Positions 1 through 8,550 of a stretch of 64,000 bases of DNA are shown here, piece by piece. The notes beneath the pieces are model-generated. The model made no database searches. It was not told the DNA's origin and saw only the letters and a list, made by a program, of their open reading frames with translations. The position numbers were made by a program, and so were the translations under genes. The stretch's first letter is position 1. Every line of letters starts with the position of its first letter. Source of the stretch: DAOUET01 sp034430155 (GTDB taxonomy: Bacteria > Chloroflexota > Anaerolineae > Anaerolineales > UBA4823); assembly GCA_034430155.1 (NCBI GenBank), contig DAOUET010000170.1, positions 3,384 through 67,383 on the forward strand. The letters are read 5' to 3'.

Positions 1-1
1 A

Positions 2-412
2 CGCCTGTTATCCGGAACCGGGATGGGTTTGGTGATATCAGTGGCACTCTTTGCGGCTTTTAACCAGACGGTCTGGGAGAAAAGGGATGACCTTCCTGCT
101 CTGGCGGGATCACGATCTTTAGTTGTTTTACTTATCCTGGGAGCACTTTTGGATCTATTGGTGATGACAGAGAACCCGGTCATCCTTTACCCGCTAGCAT
201 TGATCAGTGCAGCCGGCGTACTGGTCATACTGACCATGGTATATACTACCGTCTGGTTGATGGTGTTACGAATAGAGAACCGCTGGAACCATGTGATTGA
301 TTTGGTATTACCCTTAACGGGTGGGTTCACGTTGGCTTTGATGCAAATAGGATTACTTGATTTAGGGCGGTATCTGCTGACGGGCACCTGGCAAGGATTC
401 CATCTTGGTTAA
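2..412 (+). CDS. Membrane protein, left end possibly outside window
   Basis: The reading frame is open from base 2, so the true start may lie left of the window; the first ATG is at 23. The visible part is about 130 residues and very hydrophobic, with about four predicted membrane segments (a first one after the ATG, then around residues 30-45, 55-85 and 95-115) and short charged loops. I do not recognise a family. It lies 31 bp upstream of a DUF4126-type membrane gene on the same strand, so the two may be co-transcribed. No catalytic motif is visible and no function is proposed. Confidence 0.6.
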   Translation, partial: RLLSGTGMGLVISVALFAAFNQTVWEKRDDLPALAGSRSLVVLLILGALLDLLVMTENPVILYPLALISAAGVLVILTMVYTTVWLMVLRIENRWNHVIDLVLPLTGGFTLALMQIGLLDLGRYLLTGTWQGFHLG

Positions 413-443
413 AGACTGGTAATCGCCTGGAGAAAGGAAGTAG

Positions 444-1034
444 ATGGTGTGGGAATTGCTAACCGGTGTACTCCCTGCGTTTGGTCTTTCGGCCAGTGCC
501 GGGTTAAACGCGTATATCCCCCTGTTGGTTATCGCTCTAATGGCGCGTTTTACGGACCTGATCAAGCTGGACGCCCCCTGGAACACGCTCACCAATGGTT
601 GGTTGATCGGTTTGCTGTTGCTCCTGTCGGTTATTGAATTCTTGGTCGACAAAGTGCCAGCTGTCAATCATGCTAACGATCTCATCCAGACTTTTATTCG
701 GCCAATCGCAGGAGCAATCGTGTTTGCGGCCAATGCAAAAGTGATCACGGAAATCCACCCAGTCTTGTCCTTGGGAGCTGGTTTGCTGGTGGCTGGTAGT
801 ATTCATGCAGTTAAAGCCACTGCGGTACGTCCAGTGGTAACCGCCACGACTGCAGGGGTAGGGAATGTGCCGATAAGTATCGCCGAAGATATGATCTCCA
901 CAGTGATATCAATCCTGGCTGTGGTTGTACCGGTGTTGCTCACCGCCATTATCATACTGTCAACTTCTTGGCTTATCTGGCTGCTCTGGCGGCGGGCAAG
1001 CCGAGAGCGTCTCGAACGATTTATTGATTCTTAA
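444..1034 (+). CDS. DUF4126 family membrane protein
   Basis: 196 residues with about five membrane segments. The N-terminus has the glycine/serine/alanine-rich segment FGLSASAGLNAYIPLL that is typical of DUF4126 proteins. A second conserved-looking stretch, around residues 115-150, carries the small-residue run TATTAGVGNVPISIAEDM, followed by a C-terminal membrane helix and a basic tail. The start has an AAAGGAAG ribosome-binding site 4-5 bp upstream. The biochemical role of DUF4126 is unknown as far as I know. The gene sits between two other small membrane-protein genes in the same orientation, which suggests one transcript ending at the terminator near 1,400. Confidence 0.8.
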   Translation: MVWELLTGVLPAFGLSASAGLNAYIPLLVIALMARFTDLIKLDAPWNTLTNGWLIGLLLLLSVIEFLVDKVPAVNHANDLIQTFIRPIAGAIVFAANAKVITEIHPVLSLGAGLLVAGSIHAVKATAVRPVVTATTAGVGNVPISIAEDMISTVISILAVVVPVLLTAIIILSTSWLIWLLWRRASRERLERFIDS

Positions 1035-1071
1035 ATAGTTACTAATCATAGGAAGAAAATTGGAGGAGAAG

Positions 1072-1272
1072 ATGACTGAAGATGTAAATACCCACTACGC
1101 GGAACCGGAACCACCAAAACGCAAAAGTAGAGGTTGGATGATCGCCCTAATCGTGGTGGTTATTCTATGCCTTTGTTGTATCGTAGCTGCCGCAGTCGGT
1201 TGGTGGCTGTGGAACAATGGTGATTCTCTACTCGGATACTCTTCTTTGCTAACCACCATGCCCGCCTTTTGA
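1072..1272 (+). CDS. Small single-pass membrane protein
   Basis: 66 residues: an acidic/proline-rich N-terminal 15, a basic KRKSR patch, then one strongly hydrophobic helix containing two adjacent cysteines (residues about 20-45) and a short polar tail. A TTG at 1060 is in frame, but I chose the ATG at 1072 because a strong GGAGGAG ribosome-binding site (1062-1068) lies directly before it. The layout (basic patch then helix) predicts an inside-N orientation. No family is recognised. It is the last gene before a perfect hairpin terminator. Confidence 0.6.
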   Translation: MTEDVNTHYAEPEPPKRKSRGWMIALIVVVILCLCCIVAAAVGWWLWNNGDSLLGYSSLLTTMPAF

Positions 1273-1360
1273 GATTTAATGCTATCGCGCTGAGACACGA
1301 TTGCAGGCACATCCTGTCGGGATCTCATTGAAACTATTCAAGAGTCCTCGAAAATTTTTC

Positions 1361-1404
1361 AAACACCCCTTTCCAAATGTGTTGAAAGGGGTGTTTACTT
1401 TTTT
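1361..1404 (+). terminator. Rho-independent terminator
   Basis: A perfect 13-bp inverted repeat (AAACACCCCTTTC at 1361-1373 and its complement at 1384-1396) with a 10-nt loop is followed by a T-rich run (1398-1404). It ends the small-membrane-protein transcript on the plus strand. The A run before the left arm could also serve the converging lipoprotein gene at 1479, so the site may work in both directions. Confidence 0.9.
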
Positions 1405-1478
1405 GGATGGCATTTAATTTGATTTTGGAATACAAAGAAATCCTTAGGTCACCGGGGTGGAAATAATCAACTTGGGAT

Positions 1479-2516
1479 TCAACGGATGCCAGAGTCGAAG
1501 TTGATTTGAATTTGGGTAATCTGTCCTTGCTCAACGGTTACAGTCTGAGCTGCGGCTCGCGGGAAGGGAGCATTTGTACCGGATTGAGGCTGAAGGGTAT
1601 AAGTCCCGGGTTCAAGGGATAACTGGAAGTGACCTTCTTTGTCAGTCTGGATGGTTGTGACGGTTTGATTGCGTTGATTGAGGACCTGTATCGTCGCCTG
1701 GTATGGCAGATCGGGGCATAACGTTTCCCCGGATCCAGCCGCTTGAGGCCCTGGACAAGTTGGACCTATTAGAACCTGTCCCGCGACTCCGCTGGTTTCA
1801 GCAGGCAGGTTATTTGGAGAAATTTTTATAAGCTCAGAGGTTAATTCAACCAAGAATTGTGCGATGCTTTCTTCATCATCTTGGGAGGGAGTCGCATTCC
1901 CCTGGCCATTAAAAGTATAATTATCATTGAACATGTCCGCTGAACCTTGCTGGGGATTGGATTGCCATTTAAAAGTAATGAAGCGGTTCAGCCAATCTTG
2001 TATCTGAGCCCATTGATCCTGGTTTAGGTTGCCTTGACTGATGACGTGGTCATCACGGCAATCTTCAAGCGTGAAAACCCGGTTAAGTGTGATGGTGAGA
2101 CGCTGGCAAATGCCGGTAATGCCACCGGATCTCTCCCATACCAGAGCAGTATTAACAGACGGGGCTTTCTCTGGGGGTATTATTCGGAACGATTTGCCGG
2201 AGAGATCGGTATGGATTTGATAGATTCCGTCTGGTGTGTTCAAGACGAAGCGGTATCCGGGGGTAATTACTTGGGCGCAGACTTCGCCAGGTTGCGAGGC
2301 ACCAAGACAGGCATTGTTCCATTCCACCTTTTCGGAACTTATCAGGGAAATTTCGTCCGCAGGTAGATTTGCTTCTTGTGCCAAGAAAGCTGCCGGCGCC
2401 TCGATTGGATTTTTAGACGGCTCGGGTGTAGGGGTCTCTCCCACGGACAGGCTAGGACTACAAGCTGCCAGGATAATTGTCATCACCATCAATAAGCTCG
2501 GAATGTGCTTCGACAT
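1479..2516 (-). CDS. Lipoprotein with C-terminal carboxypeptidase-regulatory-like domain
   Basis: 345 residues from the ATG at 2516, chosen because AGGAGAG lies just upstream; an upstream in-frame start at 2543 is less likely. The N-terminus is a lipoprotein signal peptide ending in a LAAC lipobox (Cys about residue 18), followed by a Pro/Thr-rich linker. The middle section has no family I recognise. The last about 95 residues look like a carboxypeptidase-regulatory/CNA-B type beta fold: a GQV start, a DKEGHFQLSLEPGTYTL core and an alternating hydrophobic end. Such domains usually serve cell-surface architecture. Predicted to be anchored on the outer face of the membrane. Role unknown. Confidence 0.75.
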   Translation of the reverse strand: MSKHIPSLLMVMTIILAACSPSLSVGETPTPEPSKNPIEAPAAFLAQEANLPADEISLISSEKVEWNNACLGASQPGEVCAQVITPGYRFVLNTPDGIYQIHTDLSGKSFRIIPPEKAPSVNTALVWERSGGITGICQRLTITLNRVFTLEDCRDDHVISQGNLNQDQWAQIQDWLNRFITFKWQSNPQQGSADMFNDNYTFNGQGNATPSQDDEESIAQFLVELTSELIKISPNNLPAETSGVAGQVLIGPTCPGPQAAGSGETLCPDLPYQATIQVLNQRNQTVTTIQTDKEGHFQLSLEPGTYTLQPQSGTNAPFPRAAAQTVTVEQGQITQIQINFDSGIR

Positions 2517-2913
2517 AAAATCTCTCCTAAGGTAGAGGACCACTCAATAATAAAAACGATAGACCATGTGAGAAAGTTCCCTCTAGAAAAACATGTATCA
2601 GCGATAAAAATAGCACAAGAGAGAAAACTTGTCCATATTCGCGTGGAAAAATCCACAAAATTATCTATTAGGGGTGAAGACGGTATTGATAAAATTAAAT
2701 CGACGTCCCGATTTTCATGCGAACCGCTAATAAGTGTTCTTGCTGGTGGCCTGCCTAATGACTTCACCAGGGAAAAAGCCATTTGGAAATTTCTTTGAGC
2801 GCTAAGACCTTCATATGCACCAAGACAGCCGCGATGCCATTCAGCCGTTAGTGGATAAACACTCGCCCAAGACCCATTTCTATATAAAATCTGACGGGAT
2901 ACCTAGTACTTCT
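2517..2913. other. Intergenic stretch without a convincing gene
   Basis: About 400 bp between the lipoprotein gene and the thiamine transporter ATPase gene. Open frames of about 97 codons exist on both strands but overlap each other, lack ribosome-binding sites and show no family signal. The composition is AT-rich at 2,540-2,700. The promoter of the leftward lipoprotein gene should lie in the first part, but I see no clear -35/-10 pair. Confidence 0.5.
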
Positions 2914-2952
2914 TCCGGGGATGACCTGTTTTGAGCGAAAACATTCCCCGGA
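2914..2952 (-). terminator. Possible terminator of the thiamine operon
   Basis: An inverted repeat (TCCGGGGA at 2914-2921, TCCCCGGA at 2945-2952) lies 5 bp past the end of the ATPase gene in the minus direction. It forms an 8-bp GC-rich stem with a 23-nt loop. There is no long T run after it, so it is a weaker candidate than the other terminators in the window. Confidence 0.4.
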
Positions 2953-2957
2953 GCTCG

Positions 2958-4058
2958 CTAATGGGCAACATTTAGATGCTCAGTAAAACCCAAGAGGTGG
3001 AGTTTGCTAGCTGACATGGGTGATGGGAAAAATTGGAGCGCTTTTTGCAGGTCTAAACTCAATTGGATTTGTGAATTTATCTCGGGTAGGTGAGTGTGGG
3101 AGGGGAAGTCAAAGGTGAGCTTGGTCCCCTCTACGGATACCACGGTGCGGTTAATACTGCCTCGAAAGGATGTCTCTAATAACTCTCCGCGTAGCTGTAA
3201 TTCGCCACCACCGTCAAGTTGGGCTGTATCTGGCCTGATAAGCACAGTAACATATTTTTCCTCAGTCCCCTGGATGGGAAAATTGCCGATGGCGGTATGA
3301 ACGATCTCCTGATCATTCTCCTGGAGAACTTCGCCTGCCAACAAGTTAGTCAATCCCAGGAAACGGGCAACGAAAATTGATGCAGGCTGGCGATAAATCT
3401 CCTGGGGTATGCCGACCTGTTCAACTTTGCCAGACTGCATAACCACGACCCTGTCTGAAATGGCGAAGGCCTCTTCTTGATCGTGTGTGACGTAAATTGC
3501 GGTTTGTTTAAGACCACGCAGGATTTGACGTAATTCAAATATCAACCGTTCTCGCAAAGTTCTGTCGATGGAACCGAGCGGTTCGTCTAGCATCAACAAA
3601 CGAGGTTGAGGTGCAAGTGAACGGGCCAGGGCAACTCGCTGCTGCTCACCACCAGATAGGGTGTTTACATCGCGATCAGCATATCCAGACAAACCAACCA
3701 ATTCCAGCATTTCCGAAAGGCGCTTTTGGGTAGCATACCGGTCTGATCCGGACATCCTCAACCCGAATGCGATGTTATCAAATACGTTCATATGGGGGAA
3801 AAGTACATAATCCTGGAACATGAGTCCAAATTCTCTTTTATGAGGCGGGATGCTCATCAAAGAGTCGCCGTTCCAATATACCTGACCTCGGTCGGCTTGC
3901 TCCAGGCCAGCGATGATCATCAAGGTAGTGGTTTTTCCACATCCACTCGGTCCTAGTAATGCCACGATTTCACCCTCGGGGACATCGAAGGAAACGCCAT
4001 CGAGAGCGCGGGTAACGCCGAAGGATTTATAGATATCAAGAAGTTTGAGCCCATTCAT
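2958..4058 (-). CDS. thiQ: Thiamine ABC transporter, ATP-binding protein
   Basis: 366 residues. It has a Walker A GPSGCGKTT (about residues 33-41), a Q-loop in LMFQDYVLFPHMN, the ABC signature LSGGEQQRVALARSL (about 134), Walker B LLMLDEP and the switch histidine in IYVTHDQEEA. The C-terminal about 125 residues form a TOBE-like regulatory extension, so the protein is longer than E. coli ThiQ and closer to the PotA/FbpC layout. It powers uptake of the ligand delivered by the binding protein encoded upstream. Thiamine (or its phosphates or precursors) is the expected substrate because the operon begins with a TPP riboswitch and a thiamine pyrophosphokinase. It is 82 bp downstream of the permease gene. 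Confidence 0.85.
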   Translation of the reverse strand: MNGLKLLDIYKSFGVTRALDGVSFDVPEGEIVALLGPSGCGKTTTLMIIAGLEQADRGQVYWNGDSLMSIPPHKREFGLMFQDYVLFPHMNVFDNIAFGLRMSGSDRYATQKRLSEMLELVGLSGYADRDVNTLSGGEQQRVALARSLAPQPRLLMLDEPLGSIDRTLRERLIFELRQILRGLKQTAIYVTHDQEEAFAISDRVVVMQSGKVEQVGIPQEIYRQPASIFVARFLGLTNLLAGEVLQENDQEIVHTAIGNFPIQGTEEKYVTVLIRPDTAQLDGGGELQLRGELLETSFRGSINRTVVSVEGTKLTFDFPSHTHLPEINSQIQLSLDLQKALQFFPSPMSASKLHLLGFTEHLNVAH

Positions 4059-4140
4059 ATTAGTTATGAGGTACCAACATTCCCAAGAATTAAAAACCCA
4101 GATAACCGCGATGACTCCTGATCCTTGACTTTCATCGTGC

Positions 4141-5919
4141 TTAAAATTCTCCCACTTCTGCGATACGGAAACGTTCTATCGCCAGCATACCAGCGCCTGT
4201 GACTAACATAAGGATAGTGCTTAGAGCCAAAGCCTGACCGTAATTCAGCGCTCCTGGCAAGGAGAGATAACGGTAAATAACCAATGGGATCGTGGGGAAT
4301 TCCGGACGGGCAATCAGCGCAGTTGCGCCGAACTCGCCAAGGGATATGGTGAAGGCAAATATGGCTGCGACCAAAACCGCCCGGCCAACTAATGGAAGAT
4401 CGATATAGCGAAGAACTTTCCCGGGTGATGCGCCCAGCAGGGCAGCAGCAGACCTCAAACGAGGCTGAATACTGCGGAGCGCGGGGGTTAAACTTCGCAC
4501 AACAAAGGGAAAAGCTACCAGGGTATGCGCCAGAGGTACGAGTATCGGGGAAGCCCGTAAATCAATAGGCGGATGATTTAAAGTAACAATGAAACCCAAG
4601 CCTAGCGTGACCGCGGAGGTACCCAGTGGAAGCATCAGAAGCGGGTCGAGGATGCGGTTAAAAGCCGATGCAACCCCATGTTTTTGTAGCGAATTGCGGG
4701 TTAGTGCCCAGGAAGCAGGTAAACCCAACCCCAACGCAAATATAACCGTGGTGACAGCATAAGCCAATGAGACCCCCATGGCAGTAGTAGGCGGCACATA
4801 GAAGAGCGATTCCCGGCGGTTGATGGATAGCTCTTTGTAATATTCAAGCGTTAAACCCTGGCTCACTGAGCCTCGCTGGCCGCGTTCGGCTGTCAGGCGA
4901 GTTACCGAACGTAAGGCCAGTCCTAATAAGGGCAATATCAGTAAGATGAGCAAGAGAGAGATGACCAGTACGGCAAATATCCGCATGCGCAATGAATTAA
5001 ACGATCGTTGCGTATAGCGAGAAGATCTTAAAGGAATAGGTCGTGAGAGCCGGGCAGTCAAGCGAGAATATGCCACCGTGAGACCAAGTGTGCAGGCGAG
5101 TTGAAGGACAGAAAGTACCGCGGCCAGGGGCAGGTTGAACAGGCTGATCGTTTGATAGTAGATTTCTACTTCCAGGGTGGCAAAGCGAGGCCCTCCAAGG
5201 ACCAGAATAACGCCAAAGGAGGTGAAATCGAAAATAAATACCAGCAGAGCTGCGGAAGCAATGGCGGGCATCAACAATGGAAGTGTTATATGAAGCAGCG
5301 TGCGCCAGCGACTAGCGCCGAGAGTTCGGGCTGAATGTTCCAGATGAGGGTCAAGATGGGACCAGAAATCGCCGACCATGCGTAACACGATGGTGGTGTT
5401 ATAGAATACATGGGCGACGAAGATGGCTATGAGAGTGTTCGTAAATTGGATGGGTGGTACGACAAAATGAAACAAATCCATCAGGAGTATATTGACCCAT
5501 CCACGCGGTCCTAATATGGAATTAAAGGCTGCTGCCACTACCAGCGTGGGCAGGACAAATGGGATTCCGGTGAGAGCCTTGAGCAGAGACTTACCCCGGA
5601 AATCAAAACGAGCCAGTAGATATGCTCCAGGTAGCCCCACTATTAATGTCAGTAAAGTCGATACAATAGCCTGCCAGATAGTAAACCACAACACATGTTT
5701 GACCGTGTTGGAGCTGAGTGCTTCGATCAATGGCGCGGCAACACCCCCCACCCTTGAGGTATAACTTAGCTTTAAAATGTTGCCCAGGGGGTAGAAATAA
5801 AAGAGTGCTAGAAATGATAGCGGTAAAAGCCAAAGAGCAAGAGTGCGCCCAAAGTGACGGAAGTCAGAAATCAGCGAATCCAGAAAGACGAATACCTCCT
5901 TGTTATTTGGGACACTCAC
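4141..5919 (-). CDS. thiP: Thiamine ABC transporter, fused double permease
   Basis: 592 residues and about 12 membrane helices in two tandem ABC permease (BPD_transp_1) halves. Each half carries an EAA loop: first ARTLGASRWRTLLHITLPLL (about residue 200), second AALLGASPGKVLRYIDLPLV (about 490). This two-in-one layout is that of ThiP and FbpB. The start is GTG at 5919 and overlaps the stop of the binding-protein gene by 4 bp (GTGA), indicating translational coupling. It forms the membrane channel for the thiamine-type ligand. The charged internal loop around residues 290-320 joins the two halves. Confidence 0.88.
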   Translation of the reverse strand: MSVPNNKEVFVFLDSLISDFRHFGRTLALWLLPLSFLALFYFYPLGNILKLSYTSRVGGVAAPLIEALSSNTVKHVLWFTIWQAIVSTLLTLIVGLPGAYLLARFDFRGKSLLKALTGIPFVLPTLVVAAAFNSILGPRGWVNILLMDLFHFVVPPIQFTNTLIAIFVAHVFYNTTIVLRMVGDFWSHLDPHLEHSARTLGASRWRTLLHITLPLLMPAIASAALLVFIFDFTSFGVILVLGGPRFATLEVEIYYQTISLFNLPLAAVLSVLQLACTLGLTVAYSRLTARLSRPIPLRSSRYTQRSFNSLRMRIFAVLVISLLLILLILPLLGLALRSVTRLTAERGQRGSVSQGLTLEYYKELSINRRESLFYVPPTTAMGVSLAYAVTTVIFALGLGLPASWALTRNSLQKHGVASAFNRILDPLLMLPLGTSAVTLGLGFIVTLNHPPIDLRASPILVPLAHTLVAFPFVVRSLTPALRSIQPRLRSAAALLGASPGKVLRYIDLPLVGRAVLVAAIFAFTISLGEFGATALIARPEFPTIPLVIYRYLSLPGALNYGQALALSTILMLVTGAGMLAIERFRIAEVGEF

Positions 5920-7019
5920 TTTAATACAGTCTCCGTCCAGGCTTTAATCCACTTATCTCTGTTCACCGCTATTTCTTGTGGGCTGACAATCCCGGTTTTT
6001 TGGGGAAGGACCAGATATTTCTGAAAAGTATCATTGAGTTTTGCATTGGGATTTACTGGGAAAACGGCCATCTGTAAGGGCATGTCTTCTTGAAAAGTAG
6101 GCGAGAGCATGAAATCTACCCACTTTTGGGCTAATTCAAGTTTTTTCGTGCCCGCCAATATCCCCACGAATTCGGTCTGGCGAAAACAGCTGTTATCGCT
6201 GACAACGGCAGCAGTTGGGGGTTCTTCGATGGGTTTCTCAGCAAAGATGATCTCAAATACTGGGCTTGAGTCGTATGAGACCACAATTGGACGAGGACCT
6301 TTACCCGATGACCCGCTGAATTCCGTGTAATAGGCAGTTTCCCAACCATCCACAACTTCAACATCGTTGGCCAATAAACCCTTCCAGTAATCCAAGTACC
6401 CGTCTTCTCCGAAATCAGCAATCGTTGTTAAAAGAAAAGCCAAGCCCGGTGAGGAGGTCGCCGGGTTTTCGACTACCAACAGCCCTTTATTTTGTGGTTT
6501 GAGCAAATCTCCCAGGTTTTGCGGGGGTTCAAGGTTTTTCTCCGAGAAATAGGATTTGTCGTAGTTCAGACAAACATCAGCATAGTCAACCGGAAGAGCT
6601 CGGTTTTGCGGGTCGAGTTTGAATTCATCCGGGATTATTTTCAAAATTGGTGAATCGTATGGCTCAAAAATACCTGCATCGAGCGCCCGGCTGAGAAAGG
6701 TATTGTCCACACCATAGAAAACATCTGCCAAAGGGTTATCTTTAGAGAGAATAGCTTTATTCAGCGCTGTGCCAGCGTCTCCTGCTTTTAAGAATTGGAC
6801 TTTTGCATGGTTTTCAACCTGGAAAGTATCTACGACTGTTGTTGATACGGCAAAAGAGTCATGGGTCATGATTTGAAGAGTCATCTCTTTTTCTGGCTCA
6901 GAGGTCGTTCCTCCGGTTGTGGGTAGCTCAATTGGAGTAGTTTTGCCAGAAGGCGCACAAGCCTGGATCAAAGAACTAAGAACTATCAGGACAACCAGCA
7001 GAGCGGTTATTTTCTTCAT
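5916..7019 (-). CDS. thiB: Thiamine-binding lipoprotein of ABC transporter
   Basis: 367 residues. A lipoprotein signal ends with LIQAC (Cys about 21), followed by a Thr/Pro linker that tethers the binding domain outside the membrane. Sequence marks of the ThiB/iron(III)-type binding family are MTHDSFAVS near residue 50, DVFYGVDNTFLSRALDAGIF (about 100) and the late PRPIVVSYDSSPVFE (about 245). The start at 7019 lies 12 bp after the thiamine pyrophosphokinase stop. It captures thiamine or a phosphate ester and hands it to the permease. An iron-binding protein of the same superfamily is the alternative, but the TPP riboswitch and kinase neighbour favour thiamine. Confidence 0.87.
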   Translation of the reverse strand: MKKITALLVVLIVLSSLIQACAPSGKTTPIELPTTGGTTSEPEKEMTLQIMTHDSFAVSTTVVDTFQVENHAKVQFLKAGDAGTALNKAILSKDNPLADVFYGVDNTFLSRALDAGIFEPYDSPILKIIPDEFKLDPQNRALPVDYADVCLNYDKSYFSEKNLEPPQNLGDLLKPQNKGLLVVENPATSSPGLAFLLTTIADFGEDGYLDYWKGLLANDVEVVDGWETAYYTEFSGSSGKGPRPIVVSYDSSPVFEIIFAEKPIEEPPTAAVVSDNSCFRQTEFVGILAGTKKLELAQKWVDFMLSPTFQEDMPLQMAVFPVNPNAKLNDTFQKYLVLPQKTGIVSPQEIAVNRDKWIKAWTETVLK

Positions 7020-7031
7020 GATTTGAATCCT

Positions 7032-7688
7032 TCAACTGATAGCGGCATTTTCACCTCGGTGAACGACTAGTAAGCAACCTTCACCGATTTGAACCTGAGT
7101 GGGGGTTTGTGAGATTTGATTTGATACGCTCAAGGTACTCCCGAACTGGAGATCGGCTGCCTCTAAAGGCCATCTCAATCCTTGGGTTGTAACCCTTGCG
7201 ACTATGGGGGTAAGCGCAATAAGGGAGACAATATCGCCGGGTTGACCTTCTATGGTGAGGTTGTCACCTGAATGTAGCAGAAAAGCCTTATCCGGTCCAT
7301 TGCAGACAACCAGACGGGCATTGCTCCATTCATCTTTACTTAACAGGAGAAGGTTGGCGAGGGATTGGTCTAGACGTCCGCCCGTCAACCCAAAGAGGAT
7401 GATATCTTGCGCGCCTTGAAGGACGGCATACCCTAAAGCCAGTTCCAGGTCGGTCTTATCTTTATCGGGAGAGTGAATGATAAAGTGGGTGTCTTGAGTC
7501 CTTAGTGCTTCCCATTGAGAGGTTGGCAGGGAATCCAAGTCACCGATCACAACGTCAGGGATTAGCCCAAGTTGAAGGCAATGAACAGTGCCCCCATCAG
7601 CAGCAATCAGTAAATCTTCAGGAATTATCTCGGATAGTGCCCCGGGGATGTCATTAAATGTCCCGTTGGCAAAGATGACAGCTCGCAA
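7032..7688 (-). CDS. thiN: Thiamine pyrophosphokinase
   Basis: 218 residues; transfers pyrophosphate from ATP to thiamine to give thiamine diphosphate. Family marks are ADGGTVHCLQLGLIPDVVIG (about 30-49), GDLDSL (about 49-54), HSPDKDKTDLELAL (about 73-86) and FGLTGGRLDQSLANLLLL (about 99-116). The C-terminal thiamine-binding lid follows. The start codon is TTG at 7688, preceded at 7-8 nt by GGGAGGGAG. That ribosome-binding site forms one arm of a hairpin just downstream of the TPP riboswitch, so translation is probably switched off by TPP. First gene of the thiN-thiB-thiP-thiQ operon: the cell imports thiamine and pyrophosphorylates it directly. Confidence 0.92.
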   Translation of the reverse strand: MRAVIFANGTFNDIPGALSEIIPEDLLIAADGGTVHCLQLGLIPDVVIGDLDSLPTSQWEALRTQDTHFIIHSPDKDKTDLELALGYAVLQGAQDIILFGLTGGRLDQSLANLLLLSKDEWSNARLVVCNGPDKAFLLHSGDNLTIEGQPGDIVSLIALTPIVARVTTQGLRWPLEAADLQFGSTLSVSNQISQTPTQVQIGEGCLLVVHRGENAAIS

Positions 7689-7694
7689 TATTAA

Positions 7695-7722
7695 CTCCCT
7701 CCCAGGGAACCCGGGGAGGGAG
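7695..7722 (-). promoter_or_regulatory. Shine-Dalgarno-sequestering hairpin (riboswitch output)
   Basis: A 9-bp perfect stem: CTCCCTCCC pairs with GGGAGGGAG (arms at 7714-7722 and 7695-7703 on the minus transcript) with a 10-nt loop. The 3' arm is the ribosome-binding site of the TTG-started pyrophosphokinase gene. No T run follows, so this is more likely a translation-blocking hairpin than a terminator. Confidence 0.7.
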
Positions 7723-7739
7723 CTTTGTATTGACGTGTT

Positions 7740-7836
7740 GCGTTTCCTCCGCCGGCATTACCCGGATCAGGTTCGCGGGTCGAGGGCTATGGCCTTCCTC
7801 TCAGCCTGGCAAATCCCAGGCTCCCCGTGCAGTAGT
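7740..7836 (-). ncRNA. TPP riboswitch (THI element)
   Basis: On the minus strand the conserved TPP-aptamer blocks appear in order: GGGGAGCC, then GGCTGAGAGG (the CUGAGA box), a variable arm, and GAACCTGATCCGGGTAATGC followed by CGGCGGAGGAAAC. This matches the thi-box consensus closely. It lies between a strong promoter (7851-7879) and the hairpin that hides the ribosome-binding site of the thiamine pyrophosphokinase gene. TPP binding is expected to reduce expression of the kinase and transporter operon. Confidence 0.95.
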
Positions 7837-7850
7837 GGTTATTTAATCCG

Positions 7851-7879
7851 AGTATAAGCGTTGAAAATATCATTGTCAA
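7851..7879 (-). promoter_or_regulatory. Sigma-70-type promoter of the thiamine operon
   Basis: Reading the minus strand, TTGACA (7879-7874) and TATACT (7856-7851) are separated by 17 bp, an almost ideal housekeeping promoter. Transcription would start about 10 bp before the TPP riboswitch. Confidence 0.88.
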
Positions 7880-7985
7880 GATTATTCCCCCGAGTATTCA
7901 ATAACTCTCAAAATTCACAATCTGTTAACACTCTCCTCGATAATGAATTAAACCAGGAAAGACCCATCTGTCGTGCGGTAAAATC

Positions 7986-8525
7986 TCACACTTCTGGCTT
8001 ATCCATTTCATCGAGAATGGTGTAGAGCAATTCCAAAAGGACTTTCTTAACATATTCCTTGTCTGTAGCCACACAGTTCAATAATTTGACTTTGTGATCC
8101 AATCGAAGGGCGATACGGATATCTTCCTTTTCCCAAGCATCCTGACTATCCTGCTTATTGGCTGCTACTACGTAAGGCGTGGGAGCGTATGCGCGAAAGG
8201 TTTCCAAAATTCTGCGGGCTTCCCGAAAGGTCTCTGGCCGGGTGCTATCAACCAATACGATGAAGCCCAACATACCTTCAGAAAGGATCTCCCACATGAA
8301 GTCGAAACGTTTTTGACCTGGAGTGCCAAACAGATAAAGTACCAGATCTGCATCAACGGTGATACGACCAAAGTCCATCGCAACCGTAGTTTTGTCTTTG
8401 ACTTGCTCTGTATTGGTTGTTATTTTTCTTTCGGTCGAAACGACGTCAATTTCACTAACAGTTTGGATAAATTCAGTTTTTCCAGCGTTGAATGGTCCGG
8501 TAACTACCATTTTGACCGTTTGCAT
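7986..8525 (-). CDS. Small Ras-like GTPase (gliding/Rab-like bacterial GTP-binding protein)
   Basis: 179 residues. G1/Walker A is TGPFNAGKTEF (about residues 9-19), the G3 motif is FGTPGQKRF (about 65-73) and G4 is ANKQD (about 122-126), so nucleotide binding is expected. The switch Gln/Gly context PGQ is like Arf/MglA-type proteins. I start it at the ATG at 8525, where family members begin; an upstream in-frame start at 8573 would overlap the previous gene by 23 bp. It follows a PATAN (DUF4388) gene on the same strand, a pairing seen in bacterial two-gene regulatory modules. Role is inferred as a molecular switch in motility, polarity or signalling; the partner GAP is not visible here. Confidence 0.8.
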   Translation of the reverse strand: MQTVKMVVTGPFNAGKTEFIQTVSEIDVVSTERKITTNTEQVKDKTTVAMDFGRITVDADLVLYLFGTPGQKRFDFMWEILSEGMLGFIVLVDSTRPETFREARRILETFRAYAPTPYVVAANKQDSQDAWEKEDIRIALRLDHKVKLLNCVATDKEYVKKVLLELLYTILDEMDKPEV

Positions 8526-8550
8526 GGCGTTCTGACCTGTGATAAGAACC

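Noticed and set aside
2505..2798. Open frames on both strands in the gap before the thiamine ATPase gene
   Set aside because: They overlap each other, lack ribosome-binding sites and show no family pattern.
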